Made by a program: the position numbers and the translations under genes. A stretch of DNA of 61,675 nt from Candidatus Stahliibacteriota bacterium. Its GTDB lineage: Bacteria > Hydrothermota > UBA3073. Position 1 is the first letter of the stretch; each line of letters opens with the position of its first letter. Positions 50,592 to 59,736 of the stretch are shown here, piece after piece. The stretch covers positions 1-61,675 of the forward strand of contig DAOUSS010000001.1 in assembly GCA_030627085.1 (NCBI GenBank), in the 5' to 3' direction. The notes below the pieces were generated by a model. The model ran no database searches. It was given only the letters and a program-made list of their open reading frames with translations, and was not told the origin of the DNA.

Positions 50592-51869
50592 TCAATCTTT
50601 CCATTCGTATACCCTTCCCCTGTAGAGGGTACATAATACCTTCCCATAGAGGTTCTTTCCTATGAAGGGGGAGTTCTTCGATTTCGACAGAAATCTCTGA
50701 GGAATCCACTCACGAGCTGGATCAACTATCGCAAGATTTGCATATTCTCCTGTGGATATGCCTTTGACAGGAAGTGAAAAAATCTTTGCGGGGTTGAGCG
50801 TGAATTTCCGAAGAAGCTGTTTTATATCCACAAATCCCGGTTTCACAAGATAAGTTATTCCACAGGCAAAAGCTGTTTCAAGCCCTATAACACCGGATGG
50901 AGCTTGGTCGAACTCAAGTTCTTTTTCAAAATCTGCATGTGGGGCATGGTCTGTTGCGATTGCATCAATCGTGTCATCTAAAAGTCCTTCAATTATTGCC
51001 TTTCTATCCACCTCTGTGCGTAACGGTGGATTTATCCTGTAATTTGTATCAAAGCCTCTCACACACTCATCTGTAAGTGAAAAATGATGTGGAGTTGCCT
51101 CACAGGTAACATTTACTCCTTCTTTTTTTGCCCTTCTTATGAGTTCAACAGACCCTTTTGTAGAGATATGTGCTATATGAAGTCTGGATTTTGTAAATTT
51201 TGCAAGTAAAATATCTCTCGCAATCATAGCCTCCTCAGCACAAGAAGGAATTCCGGAAAGCCCGAGTTCAGTGGAAACAATCCCTTCATTCATAACACCG
51301 GGAGAGAGATTTAAGTCCTCTGCATGGGATATAACAGGAATATCAAACTGTTTACAATACTCAAGTGCTCTTCTCATAATAAATGAATCCATAATAGGCA
51401 TTCCATCATCAGACACGGCAACACAACCCGCATCTACAAGATCACCAATCTCTGATAATTCTGTTCCCTTAAGTCCTTTTGTCACTGCGCCCACAGGATA
51501 CACATCACATACCTTCTCTGCCTCTTGTATATATCTCACTATCCCGATATTATCAACGGGCGGTTCCGTGTTTGCCATACATACAACTGCCTGATACCCA
51601 CCTTTAAGTGCGCTCATCGTACCTGATAGGATTGTCTCCTCATCCTCCCTCCCAGGCTCTCTTAAGTGTGTATGTATATCAATAAGTCCTGGTATAACCC
51701 ATAAACCCTTTGCATTAATCATCTTTCCCTTTTCCCTCTTCCCTCTTCTCTCTTCTCTCTTCCCTCTCACCCCCTTCACTCTCTCCCCTTCTATGAGGAT
51801 ATCAAAGGTGTCATCTGTATCTGTAAAAGGGTCTATCACCCTTGCATTTTTAATAATTAATTTAGCCAT
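50592..51869 (-). CDS. pyrC: Dihydroorotase, with a repeat-encoded insert
   Basis: The 425-residue type-I enzyme has the metal motif GLIDIHTHLREPGREDEETI, HAEDLNLSPGV, LHIAHISTKGSVELIRRA and the ATDHAPHADFEKELEFDQAP region. It closes carbamoyl-aspartate to dihydroorotate. Near residues 30-48 it contains GVRGKREERRGKREKGK, encoded by a polypurine word tract (51723-51790) that other dihydroorotases lack there. It is the third gene of the pyrR-pyrB-pyrC series, separated from pyrB by 250 bp of repeats. Confidence 0.9.
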   Translation of the reverse strand: MAKLIIKNARVIDPFTDTDDTFDILIEGERVKGVRGKREERRGKREKGKMINAKGLWVIPGLIDIHTHLREPGREDEETILSGTMSALKGGYQAVVCMANTEPPVDNIGIVRYIQEAEKVCDVYPVGAVTKGLKGTELSEIGDLVDAGCVAVSDDGMPIMDSFIMRRALEYCKQFDIPVISHAEDLNLSPGVMNEGIVSTELGLSGIPSCAEEAMIARDILLAKFTKSRLHIAHISTKGSVELIRRAKKEGVNVTCEATPHHFSLTDECVRGFDTNYRINPPLRTEVDRKAIIEGLLDDTIDAIATDHAPHADFEKELEFDQAPSGVIGLETAFACGITYLVKPGFVDIKQLLRKFTLNPAKIFSLPVKGISTGEYANLAIVDPAREWIPQRFLSKSKNSPFIGKNLYGKVLCTLYRGRVYEWKD

Positions 51870-51887
51870 AAGACGGTTGTAGTATTG

Positions 51888-52112
51888 TTTACCACAAAGA
51901 GCACAAAGGACACAAAGGCCTTAGATTTTAGATTGTGGGCGAATTGCTATTCGCCCCTACGAGATTGTTTGCCATTCCTGTAGCTCAAGGCCTTAGCCTT
52001 GATTATCAACCCTGAAGGGTTGAGTTACAATTGCTAATTTTGCATTGCTAATTGGTAATTGAATATCTTAGTTGCTCGATAGCCTGATAGCTTGATCGCT
52101 CGATAGCCTCTT
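51888..52112. repeat. Word repeats between pyrB and pyrC
   Basis: The tract contains ACCACAAAGAGCACAAAGGA, hairpin words AGCTCAAGGCCTTAGCCTTG and ACCCTGAAGGGTTGAG (compare 265-335), and CTCGATAGCCTGATAGCTTG. No gene is visible. It separates two genes that are normally adjacent. Confidence 0.75.
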
Positions 52113-52118
52113 CACCCA

Positions 52119-53096
52119 TCACCCCTCTCCCCTCTCCTCTCTCTTATCTCTCTTCCCTCCCGGAAGCAGATAAAAACATGCCATCCTCACTGCAACTCCG
52201 TTTGTTACCTGTGGAAGGATAAGGGATCTTGTTCCATCTGCAACAGAAGGGACTATCTCAATACCACGATTCACCGGTCCGGGATGCATTATCACAACAT
52301 CCCTCCTTGCGTATTTTTCGAGGACCTCTTCTGTAATAGAATACAAATTGATATACTCCCTTGTAGAAGGGAATAACCCTCTTTTCTGGCGTTCCTTTTG
52401 TATCCTCAACACATATATTATATCCTTATTCTCTATTGCTTCTTTTAAGTTATAATATACCCTTACACCCATTTTCTCTATGTCTCTCGGAATAAGCGTT
52501 GGCGGACCACACACAGATACATCCATTCCCAGTTTTTTCATCCCCCATATATCGGACCTCGCAACTCTGGAGTGTTCTATGTCGCCAACTATTAAAACCT
52601 TCAGTCCTTCAAATTTAGCAAAATGTTCTTTAATGGTAAGTAAATCCAGAAGCGCCTGTGTTGGATGTTCGTGGCTTCCGTCACCGGCATTTATGACAGA
52701 GGATGTAAGGTTTTTTGCGAGAATATGAGGAGCACCGGGGGAAGAATGTCTTACCACAACAAAATTTAGCTTCATTGCCTCAAGGTTCTTGGCTGTATCG
52801 AGCAGTGTCTCACCTTTTAATACACTTGAGGATGATGCGGACACAGATACAGAATCACAGGAGAGCCTTCTTGCGGCAAGACTAAAGGAATTGAGTGTGC
52901 GTGTAGATGGTTCAAAAAATAGGAATGCAACTGTTTTACCCCTGAGATAAGGGACAACTTTAATCGGTCTTTCAAGAATCTCCTTGAAGGAGACCGCGGT
53001 GTTAAGAATGAGTTCTATTTCCTCCTTTTCAAGTTCCAATACACCAAGGAGATCCTTTCTCTTTAGACCCTCTATCTCTGAACTATCAGGACACAT
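52119..53096 (-). CDS. pyrB: Aspartate carbamoyltransferase catalytic subunit
   Basis: The 325-residue protein has the carbamoyl-phosphate loop FFEPSTRTLNSFSLAARRL, INAGDGSHEHPTQALLDLLT, VLIVGDIEHSRVARSD and HPGPVNRGIEI. It makes carbamoyl-aspartate in pyrimidine synthesis. No pyrI regulatory gene is near. The C-terminus GGKRDKREERGEG is encoded by a polypyrimidine/polypurine word tract and looks like a tail acquired from the repeat. Its start overlaps pyrR by 25 bp. Confidence 0.9.
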   Translation of the reverse strand: MCPDSSEIEGLKRKDLLGVLELEKEEIELILNTAVSFKEILERPIKVVPYLRGKTVAFLFFEPSTRTLNSFSLAARRLSCDSVSVSASSSSVLKGETLLDTAKNLEAMKLNFVVVRHSSPGAPHILAKNLTSSVINAGDGSHEHPTQALLDLLTIKEHFAKFEGLKVLIVGDIEHSRVARSDIWGMKKLGMDVSVCGPPTLIPRDIEKMGVRVYYNLKEAIENKDIIYVLRIQKERQKRGLFPSTREYINLYSITEEVLEKYARRDVVIMHPGPVNRGIEIVPSVADGTRSLILPQVTNGVAVRMACFYLLPGGKRDKREERGEG

Positions 53097-53614
53097 TCTT
53101 CTTCATCAATCTCGTGAAGTCTCACCTCCACCATTTCCTTTTTATCTACTTTCAGAAATTTACCCACAAAATCAGGGCAAATAGGGAGTTCTCTCTCCTC
53201 TCTATCTATAAAAACTGCAAGCTGTACCCTTTTAGGCCTTCCAAAATCAACAAGTTCAGTAAGGGCAGAGCGAACTGTTCTTCCTGTGAAGAGCACGTCA
53301 TCAACCAGTAGAAGATTTTGATCATCAATATTGAACGGGATCTCTGTCTTTCTCACTATAGGCTTTTTATCTATTGATGTAAGGTCATCCCTGTACAGCG
53401 TTATATCAATGCTACCAAATGCAACATCAATTTTTGTTCCAAGCGATTTTGCGATTCGCTTTGCAAGAATCTCTCCCCTCCTCTTTATGCCGACAATAAG
53501 TAATCTATCTTCGTCTTTATTTTTTTCGTATATCTCTTTTGTGAGTTTCTCAAGAATTTCTCTCAACTCATCTTCAACCATAAGTACTCTGGCATTTTTG
53601 TATTCTCTATCCAT
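53072..53614 (-). CDS. pyrR: PyrR: pyrimidine operon regulator / uracil phosphoribosyltransferase
   Basis: The 180-residue protein has LIVGIKRRGEILAKRIAK and the PRPP loop LLLVDDVLFTGRTVRSAL, with VQLAVFIDREERELPICPDF, typical of PyrR. In Bacillus it binds pyr mRNA and triggers attenuation; it also has weak UPRTase activity. Here the leader between promoter and gene (53615-53690) is a short A/C-rich repeat on the mRNA strand and shows no PyrR-type terminator/antiterminator. Control may therefore act elsewhere or the protein may serve as UPRTase. It heads the pyrR-pyrB-pyrC unit. Confidence 0.9.
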   Translation of the reverse strand: MDREYKNARVLMVEDELREILEKLTKEIYEKNKDEDRLLIVGIKRRGEILAKRIAKSLGTKIDVAFGSIDITLYRDDLTSIDKKPIVRKTEIPFNIDDQNLLLVDDVLFTGRTVRSALTELVDFGRPKRVQLAVFIDREERELPICPDFVGKFLKVDKKEMVEVRLHEIDEEECVLIVQR

Positions 53615-53624
53615 AACAGGGTTA

Positions 53625-53670
53625 GTTTGTTAGTTGGTTTGTTTGTTAGTTGGTTTGTTAGTTTATTCTC
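53625..53670. repeat. GTTAGTTTGTTAGTTGG word repeat in the pyrR leader
   Basis: On the mRNA strand it reads as AACTAACAAACCAACTAAC units. It is the same word family as 17054-17095. Confidence 0.7.
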
Positions 53671-53697
53671 CCTTTTTCCTTAGATCATAATTGTGTT

Positions 53698-53726
53698 ATT
53701 ATACCATAATTTTTAGGCTTTGTCAA
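53698..53726 (-). promoter_or_regulatory. pyrR-pyrB-pyrC promoter
   Basis: Minus strand: TTGACA (53721-53726), 17 bp, TATAAT (53698-53703). The leader is about 75 nt. Confidence 0.85.
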
Positions 53727-53767
53727 CAAGTTTTTTGAAAATTTACGCAACATTTCTCAAAAATTTC

Positions 53768-53965
53768 CTTGATTGCATAGGAAAGTATAAAACCACAGAG
53801 GTCACAGAGGGAAGACATTTTTTATTTTATTCTCTGTGTCCTCAAATTCCTTATAAGATTTTTAAAATTTAGTTGGTGATAAATAGAGTTGGGAGATTGA
53901 ATATAGAGAGCACAGAGCCTTTGCCCTTTTTAAACAAAAATTCTCTGTGTTCTCTGTGGTTAATT
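53768..53965. repeat. Element end plus nested CACAGAGG inverted repeat
   Basis: TTGATTGCATAGGAAAGTAT at about 53769 is the reverse complement of the 3' terminus of the element seen at 98-122 and 20530-20552. Next to it ACCACAGAGGTCACAGAGGG (53792 on) is inverted as TCTCTGTGTTCTCTGTGGTT (53941 on), with shorter inner words (CTCTGTGTCC, GAGAGCACAGAG). No gene lies between. With the two promoters it accounts for the 53615-54037 gap. Confidence 0.8.
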
Positions 53966-53971
53966 TTTTCC

Positions 53972-54000
53972 TTGACATACTTACATTTTTATGATATAAT
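53972..54000 (+). promoter_or_regulatory. Promoter of the UvrD-like helicase
   Basis: TTGACA 53972-53977, 17 bp, TATAAT 53995-54000. The leader to the ATG at 54038 is about 31 nt and lacks a clear Shine-Dalgarno site. Confidence 0.85.
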
Positions 54001-54037
54001 TCAAAAGTAGAATTAAACAGGAAAACAAAAACATCCG

Positions 54038-55927
54038 ATGAAAATCGACTACGCGAAGGAGTTGAACGAGGAACAGTACCGCTGTGTTATCGCTGGAGAC
54101 GGTCCTATTTATGTACTTGCAGGAGCAGGGTCTGGTAAAACCAGAGTACTCACATATCGCACTGCATGGCTCATTGAAAATGGAATCCCGCCAAACCGAA
54201 TAATGTTACTCACATTTACGAATAGGGCAGCAAGGGAGATGCTTACAAGAGTGGAGACTTTAACCGGATTAAATCTGAGAAACCTGTGGGGAGGCACATT
54301 TCATCACATTGGTAATCTGGTTTTACGCAGAATGGGAAAGTCTATTGGACTATCCCCTGATTATATGATAATTGACGAGAGTGATGCAAATTCGCTTTTA
54401 AACGAATGTAAAACGGCGTGTAGAATACCACAGGAGAGAAAATTCCCAAAAGCAAAGGTCCTAAAAGAGGTTATATCAAGCTCTATCAGTTCACTGCAGG
54501 ATATTCCAACGACACTCTCGGCAAGATTCCCATATCTCCTCGAATTTACTCCTGACATCGAGAGGATAGAAAAGGAATATAGAAAAAGGAAGAGAAAGCA
54601 AAACCTGATGGATTTTGACGATCTTCTCTACTACTGGCAACAGGTTCTATGTGATGGAAATCCAATATATAACTTTAACCACATACTCGTTGATGAGTAT
54701 CAGGATACAAACTTGCTTCAGGCAGAAATAACTGACAGGATGGCGGAGCAAGTCAGAAACATAATGGTGGTCGGTGATGATGCTCAGAGTATATACTCGT
54801 TCAGAGGAGCGGACTACAAAAATATAAGGGATTTCCCGTTACGCTATCCAGATACGAAGATATATAAATTGGAAACCAACTACAGAAGCACACCGCAGAT
54901 ACTTCATTTTGCAAATCAGATAATTGAAAGAAGCGATGCGCGCTTTAAAAAAAGACTTATTCCTGTCAGGAGCAACGGTGGTACTCCAACTGTAGTTGCT
55001 GTACGAGATCCTTATGAACAGGCAAGGTTCGTAGTTTATAAGGTCCAAGAATTAGCGGGTCAAGGAGTCCCATACAAAGATATAGGTATACTCTATAGAG
55101 CCCATTATCAGTCTGCAGAACTCGAAATTCAACTCTATAAATCAAATATTCCATATATTATAAGGTCGGGAGCCAGGTTTTTTGAAAGAGCACATATAAA
55201 AGATATCCTCTCATATCTTCGTGTGATTGTAAATCCAAGAGATTCGGTATCTTTCAAACGATTACTAAAACTTGAAGAAGGCATAGGCGATATAACTGCA
55301 GAGAAGATTTACGATAGAATAAGCTCTGTCCGCTCTCCTGTTCACAAATTTCTTTCAACTGAGCCAGAAGTGGCCGAAAAGGCGGTCCCCGGGATAAAGA
55401 ATGCACAAAAGATTCTCAGCAGTATAATAAAGCTCTCTCCGTCTGAGGCGATAAAATTCATATTTGAATCAGGATATAAAGAATATCTTAGACTTACCTA
55501 TCCAGATGTGGACGAACGAAAAGAGGACATAAGTGTCCTTATTGAAATTGCAAGAGAATACAGATCGCTTACGAGATTCTTGTCAGAGATTACTCTCTCA
55601 GAGCCTGCAACAGGAGAGGACACCTATTTTATACAGAGAGGCAATGATAGTGTGGTGCTTTCTACCATTCACCGCGCAAAGGGCATTGAGTGGGATACCG
55701 TATTCCTCATATACGCCTGCGATGGAGGACTTCCTATCTCAAGGAGTTATGAATCTATAGAACAATATGAGGAAGAAAGAAGATTGTTTTATGTTGCTGT
55801 CACAAGGGCAAAAAGAGAATTGTATATAACATACCCTATGCGCTCATCGAGAGCAAAGGCATATCTTTCCGCCTCTCCTTTCCTAAAGGAACTGGACGAG
55901 GATGCATACAAGATGATGTGGCTGTAA
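54038..55927 (+). CDS. UvrD/Rep/PcrA-family ATP-dependent DNA helicase
   Basis: The 629-residue SF1A helicase has the Q-motif region LNEEQYRCV, motif I AGAGSGKTRVLTYR, Ia LTFTNRAAREML, II LVDEYQDTN, III VVGDDAQSIYSFRGAD, IV LETNYRST, V STIHRAKGIEWDTVFL and VI RRLFYVAVTRAKREL. It is shorter than UvrD/PcrA (about 720) and ends soon after motif VI, so the flexible C-terminal tail is missing. It unwinds DNA during repair or replication restart. It has a single-gene promoter and is followed by word repeats. Confidence 0.9.
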   Translation: MKIDYAKELNEEQYRCVIAGDGPIYVLAGAGSGKTRVLTYRTAWLIENGIPPNRIMLLTFTNRAAREMLTRVETLTGLNLRNLWGGTFHHIGNLVLRRMGKSIGLSPDYMIIDESDANSLLNECKTACRIPQERKFPKAKVLKEVISSSISSLQDIPTTLSARFPYLLEFTPDIERIEKEYRKRKRKQNLMDFDDLLYYWQQVLCDGNPIYNFNHILVDEYQDTNLLQAEITDRMAEQVRNIMVVGDDAQSIYSFRGADYKNIRDFPLRYPDTKIYKLETNYRSTPQILHFANQIIERSDARFKKRLIPVRSNGGTPTVVAVRDPYEQARFVVYKVQELAGQGVPYKDIGILYRAHYQSAELEIQLYKSNIPYIIRSGARFFERAHIKDILSYLRVIVNPRDSVSFKRLLKLEEGIGDITAEKIYDRISSVRSPVHKFLSTEPEVAEKAVPGIKNAQKILSSIIKLSPSEAIKFIFESGYKEYLRLTYPDVDERKEDISVLIEIAREYRSLTRFLSEITLSEPATGEDTYFIQRGNDSVVLSTIHRAKGIEWDTVFLIYACDGGLPISRSYESIEQYEEERRLFYVAVTRAKRELYITYPMRSSRAKAYLSASPFLKELDEDAYKMMWL

Positions 55928-55939
55928 AAGTGAGAATCA

Positions 55940-56085
55940 TTGGACGCAGATTAACGCAGATAAGGACAGATAAAGACAGTAATTAGGTCATTAGGTAATT
56001 ATGTCATTAACTATCTGCATCATCGGTCAAGCAATCTTTTAATGACTTAATGACCTAATAACTCAATAACTTTAGCATATCCGTG
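55940..56085. repeat. Nested inverted word repeat (TTAGGTCATTAGG type)
   Basis: The inner left arm is AATTAGGTCATTAGGTAATT and on (55981-56009); the inner right arm is TAATGACTTAATGACCTAAT and on (56039-56070). Around them are GGACGCAGATTAACGCAGAT and ATCCGTGTAAATCAGTGTC. The 30-bp centre is unique and holds no gene. It fills the helicase-ftsK gap. Confidence 0.8.
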
Positions 56086-56120
56086 TAAATCAGTGTCTAA
56101 AAAGAATTTGATTTGTCTAT

Positions 56121-58403
56121 ATGGAGATATTAAAGATTATAGTTGTTGCTGTACTGGCAGGATTTGCACTATCCGCGTTGGTGCTTATTAGTATGGCATT
56201 GTACCGTAATCTAAATAAACTTGACAGAGGCAAGAGAATATTCATAATGAGATTCCTCTCTATACTACTCTCTATCCTCATTTTCGTGAGCCTAGCGACA
56301 TACGCAAAAACAGATTACATACGGAAAGGAATAATGGGCTTTTCTCCTGCAGAAAGCATCACTAATCGATGTGGTGTAGTTGGTGCCTTTATCTCTTACA
56401 TTCTCTTTACATTGTTTGGTACAGTTGCTTATATCATTCCAGTTATCTTGTTTATATGGGGAGTAATAAAACCCATCTATTACGGGCGATATCTACTGTG
56501 GAATGCATACATAGCTGTTCTTGTCGTATTTTTTGATATAATATTTGAGATTGTGCCTCGCTTTTATGGCGGACTGATAGGCTCCAATCTGCTATCTTTC
56601 TTTGTAAAATGGCTTGGGAATATAGGAACATATGCACTGCTCGCATTCATCTTTGCCGGACTTCTGTATATGGTACCTGCCGTGAGAAACCGTAGAAGAA
56701 AGACAAAACCTACTAAAGAGGTTTCCATAAAACAAAAGAGAAAAAAGCATCCAGAGATTGAACCAGAAAGGATTTCACAGCCTCCTGTAAAAATTAGACC
56801 TCGAAAACCTGTTGGCATAAATTTCTGGGAAAGATTTCTCTCTATTTTACATGAGCCGGAAGAGGAGCATATAAGTATTACGGAAGAAGAACTCAACAGA
56901 AATGCAAAGTTGATAGAGGAAAGGTTCGAGGAATTTGATGTATCGGGAAAGATAATTGGAATATCACCGGGCCCGGTCGTCACGCGATATGAGTATAAGC
57001 CCGCCCCCGGTATAAAGGTATCAAAGATAGAATCACTCGCTGACGACATTGCCCTTTCTATGAAAGCATCAAGAGTGCGCATCGTTGCGCCAATTTCAGG
57101 GAGTTCTGCCATAGGGATAGAAGTTCCCAACACTACACGGAAAAATGTGTATCTCAAACAGCTTCTTACCAACGAGAGATTTACCTCATCAAAATCTAAG
57201 CTCACCACCGTTATGGGTGTTGACATAGCAGGAATACCTATATGCTCGGATATACAGACGATGCCACACCTTCTGATCGCAGGAGCAACTGGCTCGGGCA
57301 AGAGTGTGTTTATAAACACAATCATAGCCAGCATTCTCTCAAAGGCAGACCCCGATGATGTTAGATTTGTTATGATAGATCCAAAGAGGATAGAACTTCC
57401 GATGTATAACAGCATTCCGCATTTGATCCATCCTGTGATAGCAGACGCAAGAAAGGCGCTCGATGTCCTCAAGGAGATCCTTGAATGGATGGATACAAGA
57501 TACAGGGAATTTGCAAGAGCAGGAGTGAGAGATATCGAGGGTTATAATACCAGATCACAGACAAAAAAACCATACATCGTGATAATAGTGGACGAACTTG
57601 CAGATCTTATGTTGACAGCACCGAGAGAGATAGAGGAGACGCTGACAAGACTTGCACAGATGTCAAGAGCGGTGGGTATACATCTTGTCCTCGCTACCCA
57701 GAGACCATCTGTGGATGTAATCACAGGACTTATAAAGGCAAACTTTCCTGCAAGGGTTGCATTCCAAGTGGCATCAAAGACAGATTCAAGGACAATACTC
57801 GATATGAACGGAGCGGAAAAACTCCTGGGAAGAGGTGATATGCTGTTTTTACCTCCGGGAAAGGGTGAACCTGAAAGACTACATGGGGCATACATATCGA
57901 CTGAAGAAGCAAAAGGGATTGCAAACCTATGGGCAGAGAGATGGCTGAATGAGCTCCTATCAGAGTTTGAAAACTGCGGGGAACTCACCCAAATGATCAT
58001 TGAATATGACCTTGTCGATTCAATAGTAAATCCCGATATGCCTGGTGCAATGGAAAGAATAGGAAATTTCTCTGTGGAAGCAGAAACAGCGCTTGATGTG
58101 GATGTTGGTACTCTCAGATCAACTCTATTAAACATTGATTATTATCCTCTCCTTACGGAAATGAAAATAATAGCAGAGGAGAAAGAATTATTCAAAGAAA
58201 GTCTTGGAGAGGTGGATGAACTGTTTGATGATGCAAAGAAACTTGTAATAAGGCATCAGGTAGCGTCTGTATCCCTCCTTCAGAGGCATTTCAAGATTGG
58301 ATATGCAAGGGCGGGTAGGATAATAGACCAGTTAGAAAAGGCGGGCATAATTGGTCCTTACCAGGGAAGTAAATCAAGAGATGTTCTGATTGAACTAGAG
58401 TAG
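56121..58403 (+). CDS. ftsK: DNA translocase FtsK/SpoIIIE
   Basis: The 760-residue protein has four predicted N-terminal helices (within about residues 1-190) and a short basic linker. The alpha/beta motor has the Walker A motif LIAGATGSGKSVFINTIIAS and Walker B VIIVDELADLMLTA, then LATQRPSVDVITGLIKANFP. A winged-helix gamma domain ends it (VASVSLLQRHFKIGYARAGR, IIDQLEKAGIIGPYQGSK). It pumps DNA through the closing septum and recognises polarity sequences. The linker is short compared with E. coli FtsK, so it is closer to SpoIIIE in size. Confidence 0.9.
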   Translation: MEILKIIVVAVLAGFALSALVLISMALYRNLNKLDRGKRIFIMRFLSILLSILIFVSLATYAKTDYIRKGIMGFSPAESITNRCGVVGAFISYILFTLFGTVAYIIPVILFIWGVIKPIYYGRYLLWNAYIAVLVVFFDIIFEIVPRFYGGLIGSNLLSFFVKWLGNIGTYALLAFIFAGLLYMVPAVRNRRRKTKPTKEVSIKQKRKKHPEIEPERISQPPVKIRPRKPVGINFWERFLSILHEPEEEHISITEEELNRNAKLIEERFEEFDVSGKIIGISPGPVVTRYEYKPAPGIKVSKIESLADDIALSMKASRVRIVAPISGSSAIGIEVPNTTRKNVYLKQLLTNERFTSSKSKLTTVMGVDIAGIPICSDIQTMPHLLIAGATGSGKSVFINTIIASILSKADPDDVRFVMIDPKRIELPMYNSIPHLIHPVIADARKALDVLKEILEWMDTRYREFARAGVRDIEGYNTRSQTKKPYIVIIVDELADLMLTAPREIEETLTRLAQMSRAVGIHLVLATQRPSVDVITGLIKANFPARVAFQVASKTDSRTILDMNGAEKLLGRGDMLFLPPGKGEPERLHGAYISTEEAKGIANLWAERWLNELLSEFENCGELTQMIIEYDLVDSIVNPDMPGAMERIGNFSVEAETALDVDVGTLRSTLLNIDYYPLLTEMKIIAEEKELFKESLGEVDELFDDAKKLVIRHQVASVSLLQRHFKIGYARAGRIIDQLEKAGIIGPYQGSKSRDVLIELE

Positions 58404-58503
58404 GCAAGTAGGGCAAAGTCGCGTCTTTAGACGGGATTCCGCGGAACTTCAGTATTGCGATAAACTATGCAGTGAATTGTCAAGTGCAAATTAGTGATCA
58501 GTA

Positions 58504-59733
58504 ATGGCAAAGGCTATTTATATATCTGCAACAGAGAAAAATGCAGGCAAAACATCCATTTCCATCGGTTTAATAAAGTATCTGACGGAGAAAGGTATGA
58601 GGGTAGGTTTTATGAAACCTCTTGCACAGAGATATGTAGAGGTGAACGGTGGAAGGTTTAGCGAGGATGCTGTTCTTGTGAAGAGGATATTCGAACTTCC
58701 ATATAGACTTGAGGATATGAGTCCTGTTATAGTAGATAAAGGTCTAACAGAGGAATACATAACAAAAAAGAGGAGATCCTTCAAGAGGCGGATAGTTTCT
58801 GCATTCAGAAGGATAGCACAGGATAGTGATTTTGTTGTAGTTGAAGGAACTGGACACGCAGGAGTAGGTTCTTGCCTTGATATGTCAAATCCAGATGTTG
58901 CAAAGGCGATTTCAGCGCCCATTCTTATGGTGGCAGAGGGAGGCATAGGAAATACCATTGACAGAATAATGCTTAATAGAAGTCTTTTTGAGTTGAAGGG
59001 AGTCAGGATACTGGGTATTATGATAAATAAGGTAAGGGAAGATAAGTATGAGAAAATACAGAATGTACTAAGGACAGCACTTGGAACTAAGGGTATGCAT
59101 ACATTCGGGTTCATCCCTTATATCTGTCATCTTGCAACACCCACAATAGCTCAAATAGGAGAAGAAACCAATGCTACAGTGATCTCTGGTGAGGAGGGCC
59201 TGGAAGAAGAAATAAATGATATAACAGTTGCGACGATGGAACCCCATGCTGTGCTTGATCTTATTCTGAATTCGGAGAAGAATCTCTTCCTTATCACATC
59301 GTCTGACAGGTTGGATGTACTCCTTGCTATTGTTGCTGCCTTTTTTGAAGGAGCAAAGAATTTAAAAGGGATTTTGCTCTCCGGAAACAACCTACCACCT
59401 GCAAACATTCTGCATGCCCTTAAAAAGACAGGTATTCCTGTGCTTATAGCAAGAGTAGGTGTTTATACACTTGCATCCATGCTTTCAAATCTTACTGTCA
59501 AGATAACACCTGGGGATAACAAAAGGATAGAATCTCTACATAAACTAACAGAAAAACATATTGATATCGAACTGATCATGAGACAGATGGAGAGAGAAAA
59601 GGAGATACCCCTAGGGTTTATGGGATGGTGGAGAAAGATATTAAAGAGCATCTTCAAATTTCTATGGGAGTTAGTGCAGGGAATCCCATCCTCAAAGAAA
59701 TCAAAGTGCAAAAATCAAAATGTAAAATTATAG
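58504..59733 (+). CDS. Pta N-terminal-like P-loop ATPase with DRTGG-type domain
   Basis: The 409-residue protein opens AKAIYISATEKNAGKTSISI with a dethiobiotin-synthetase-like P-loop (EKNAGKTS), and has VEGTGHAGVGSCLDMSNPDV and VRILGIMINKV. From about 210 a DRTGG-like domain follows (EEEINDITVATMEPHAVLDL, LFLITSSDRLDVLLAIVAA, IARVGVYTLASML). This is the architecture of the N-terminal half of long phosphotransacetylases, found here without the Pta catalytic domain, so a regulatory or sensor role is likely. The last residues (SKKSKCKNQNVKL) are encoded by AAAATCAAAATGTAAAAT words and look repeat-derived. Confidence 0.75.
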   Translation: MAKAIYISATEKNAGKTSISIGLIKYLTEKGMRVGFMKPLAQRYVEVNGGRFSEDAVLVKRIFELPYRLEDMSPVIVDKGLTEEYITKKRRSFKRRIVSAFRRIAQDSDFVVVEGTGHAGVGSCLDMSNPDVAKAISAPILMVAEGGIGNTIDRIMLNRSLFELKGVRILGIMINKVREDKYEKIQNVLRTALGTKGMHTFGFIPYICHLATPTIAQIGEETNATVISGEEGLEEEINDITVATMEPHAVLDLILNSEKNLFLITSSDRLDVLLAIVAAFFEGAKNLKGILLSGNNLPPANILHALKKTGIPVLIARVGVYTLASMLSNLTVKITPGDNKRIESLHKLTEKHIDIELIMRQMEREKEIPLGFMGWWRKILKSIFKFLWELVQGIPSSKKSKCKNQNVKL

Positions 59734-59736
59734 ATT

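Noticed and set aside
56564..57472. 302-codon minus-strand frame inside ftsK
   Set aside because: It is a shadow of the FtsK motor domain in another frame.
58518..59114. 198-codon minus-strand frame opposite the Pta-N-like gene
   Set aside because: It is antisense to a P-loop protein with intact motifs, and no own ribosome site is visible.
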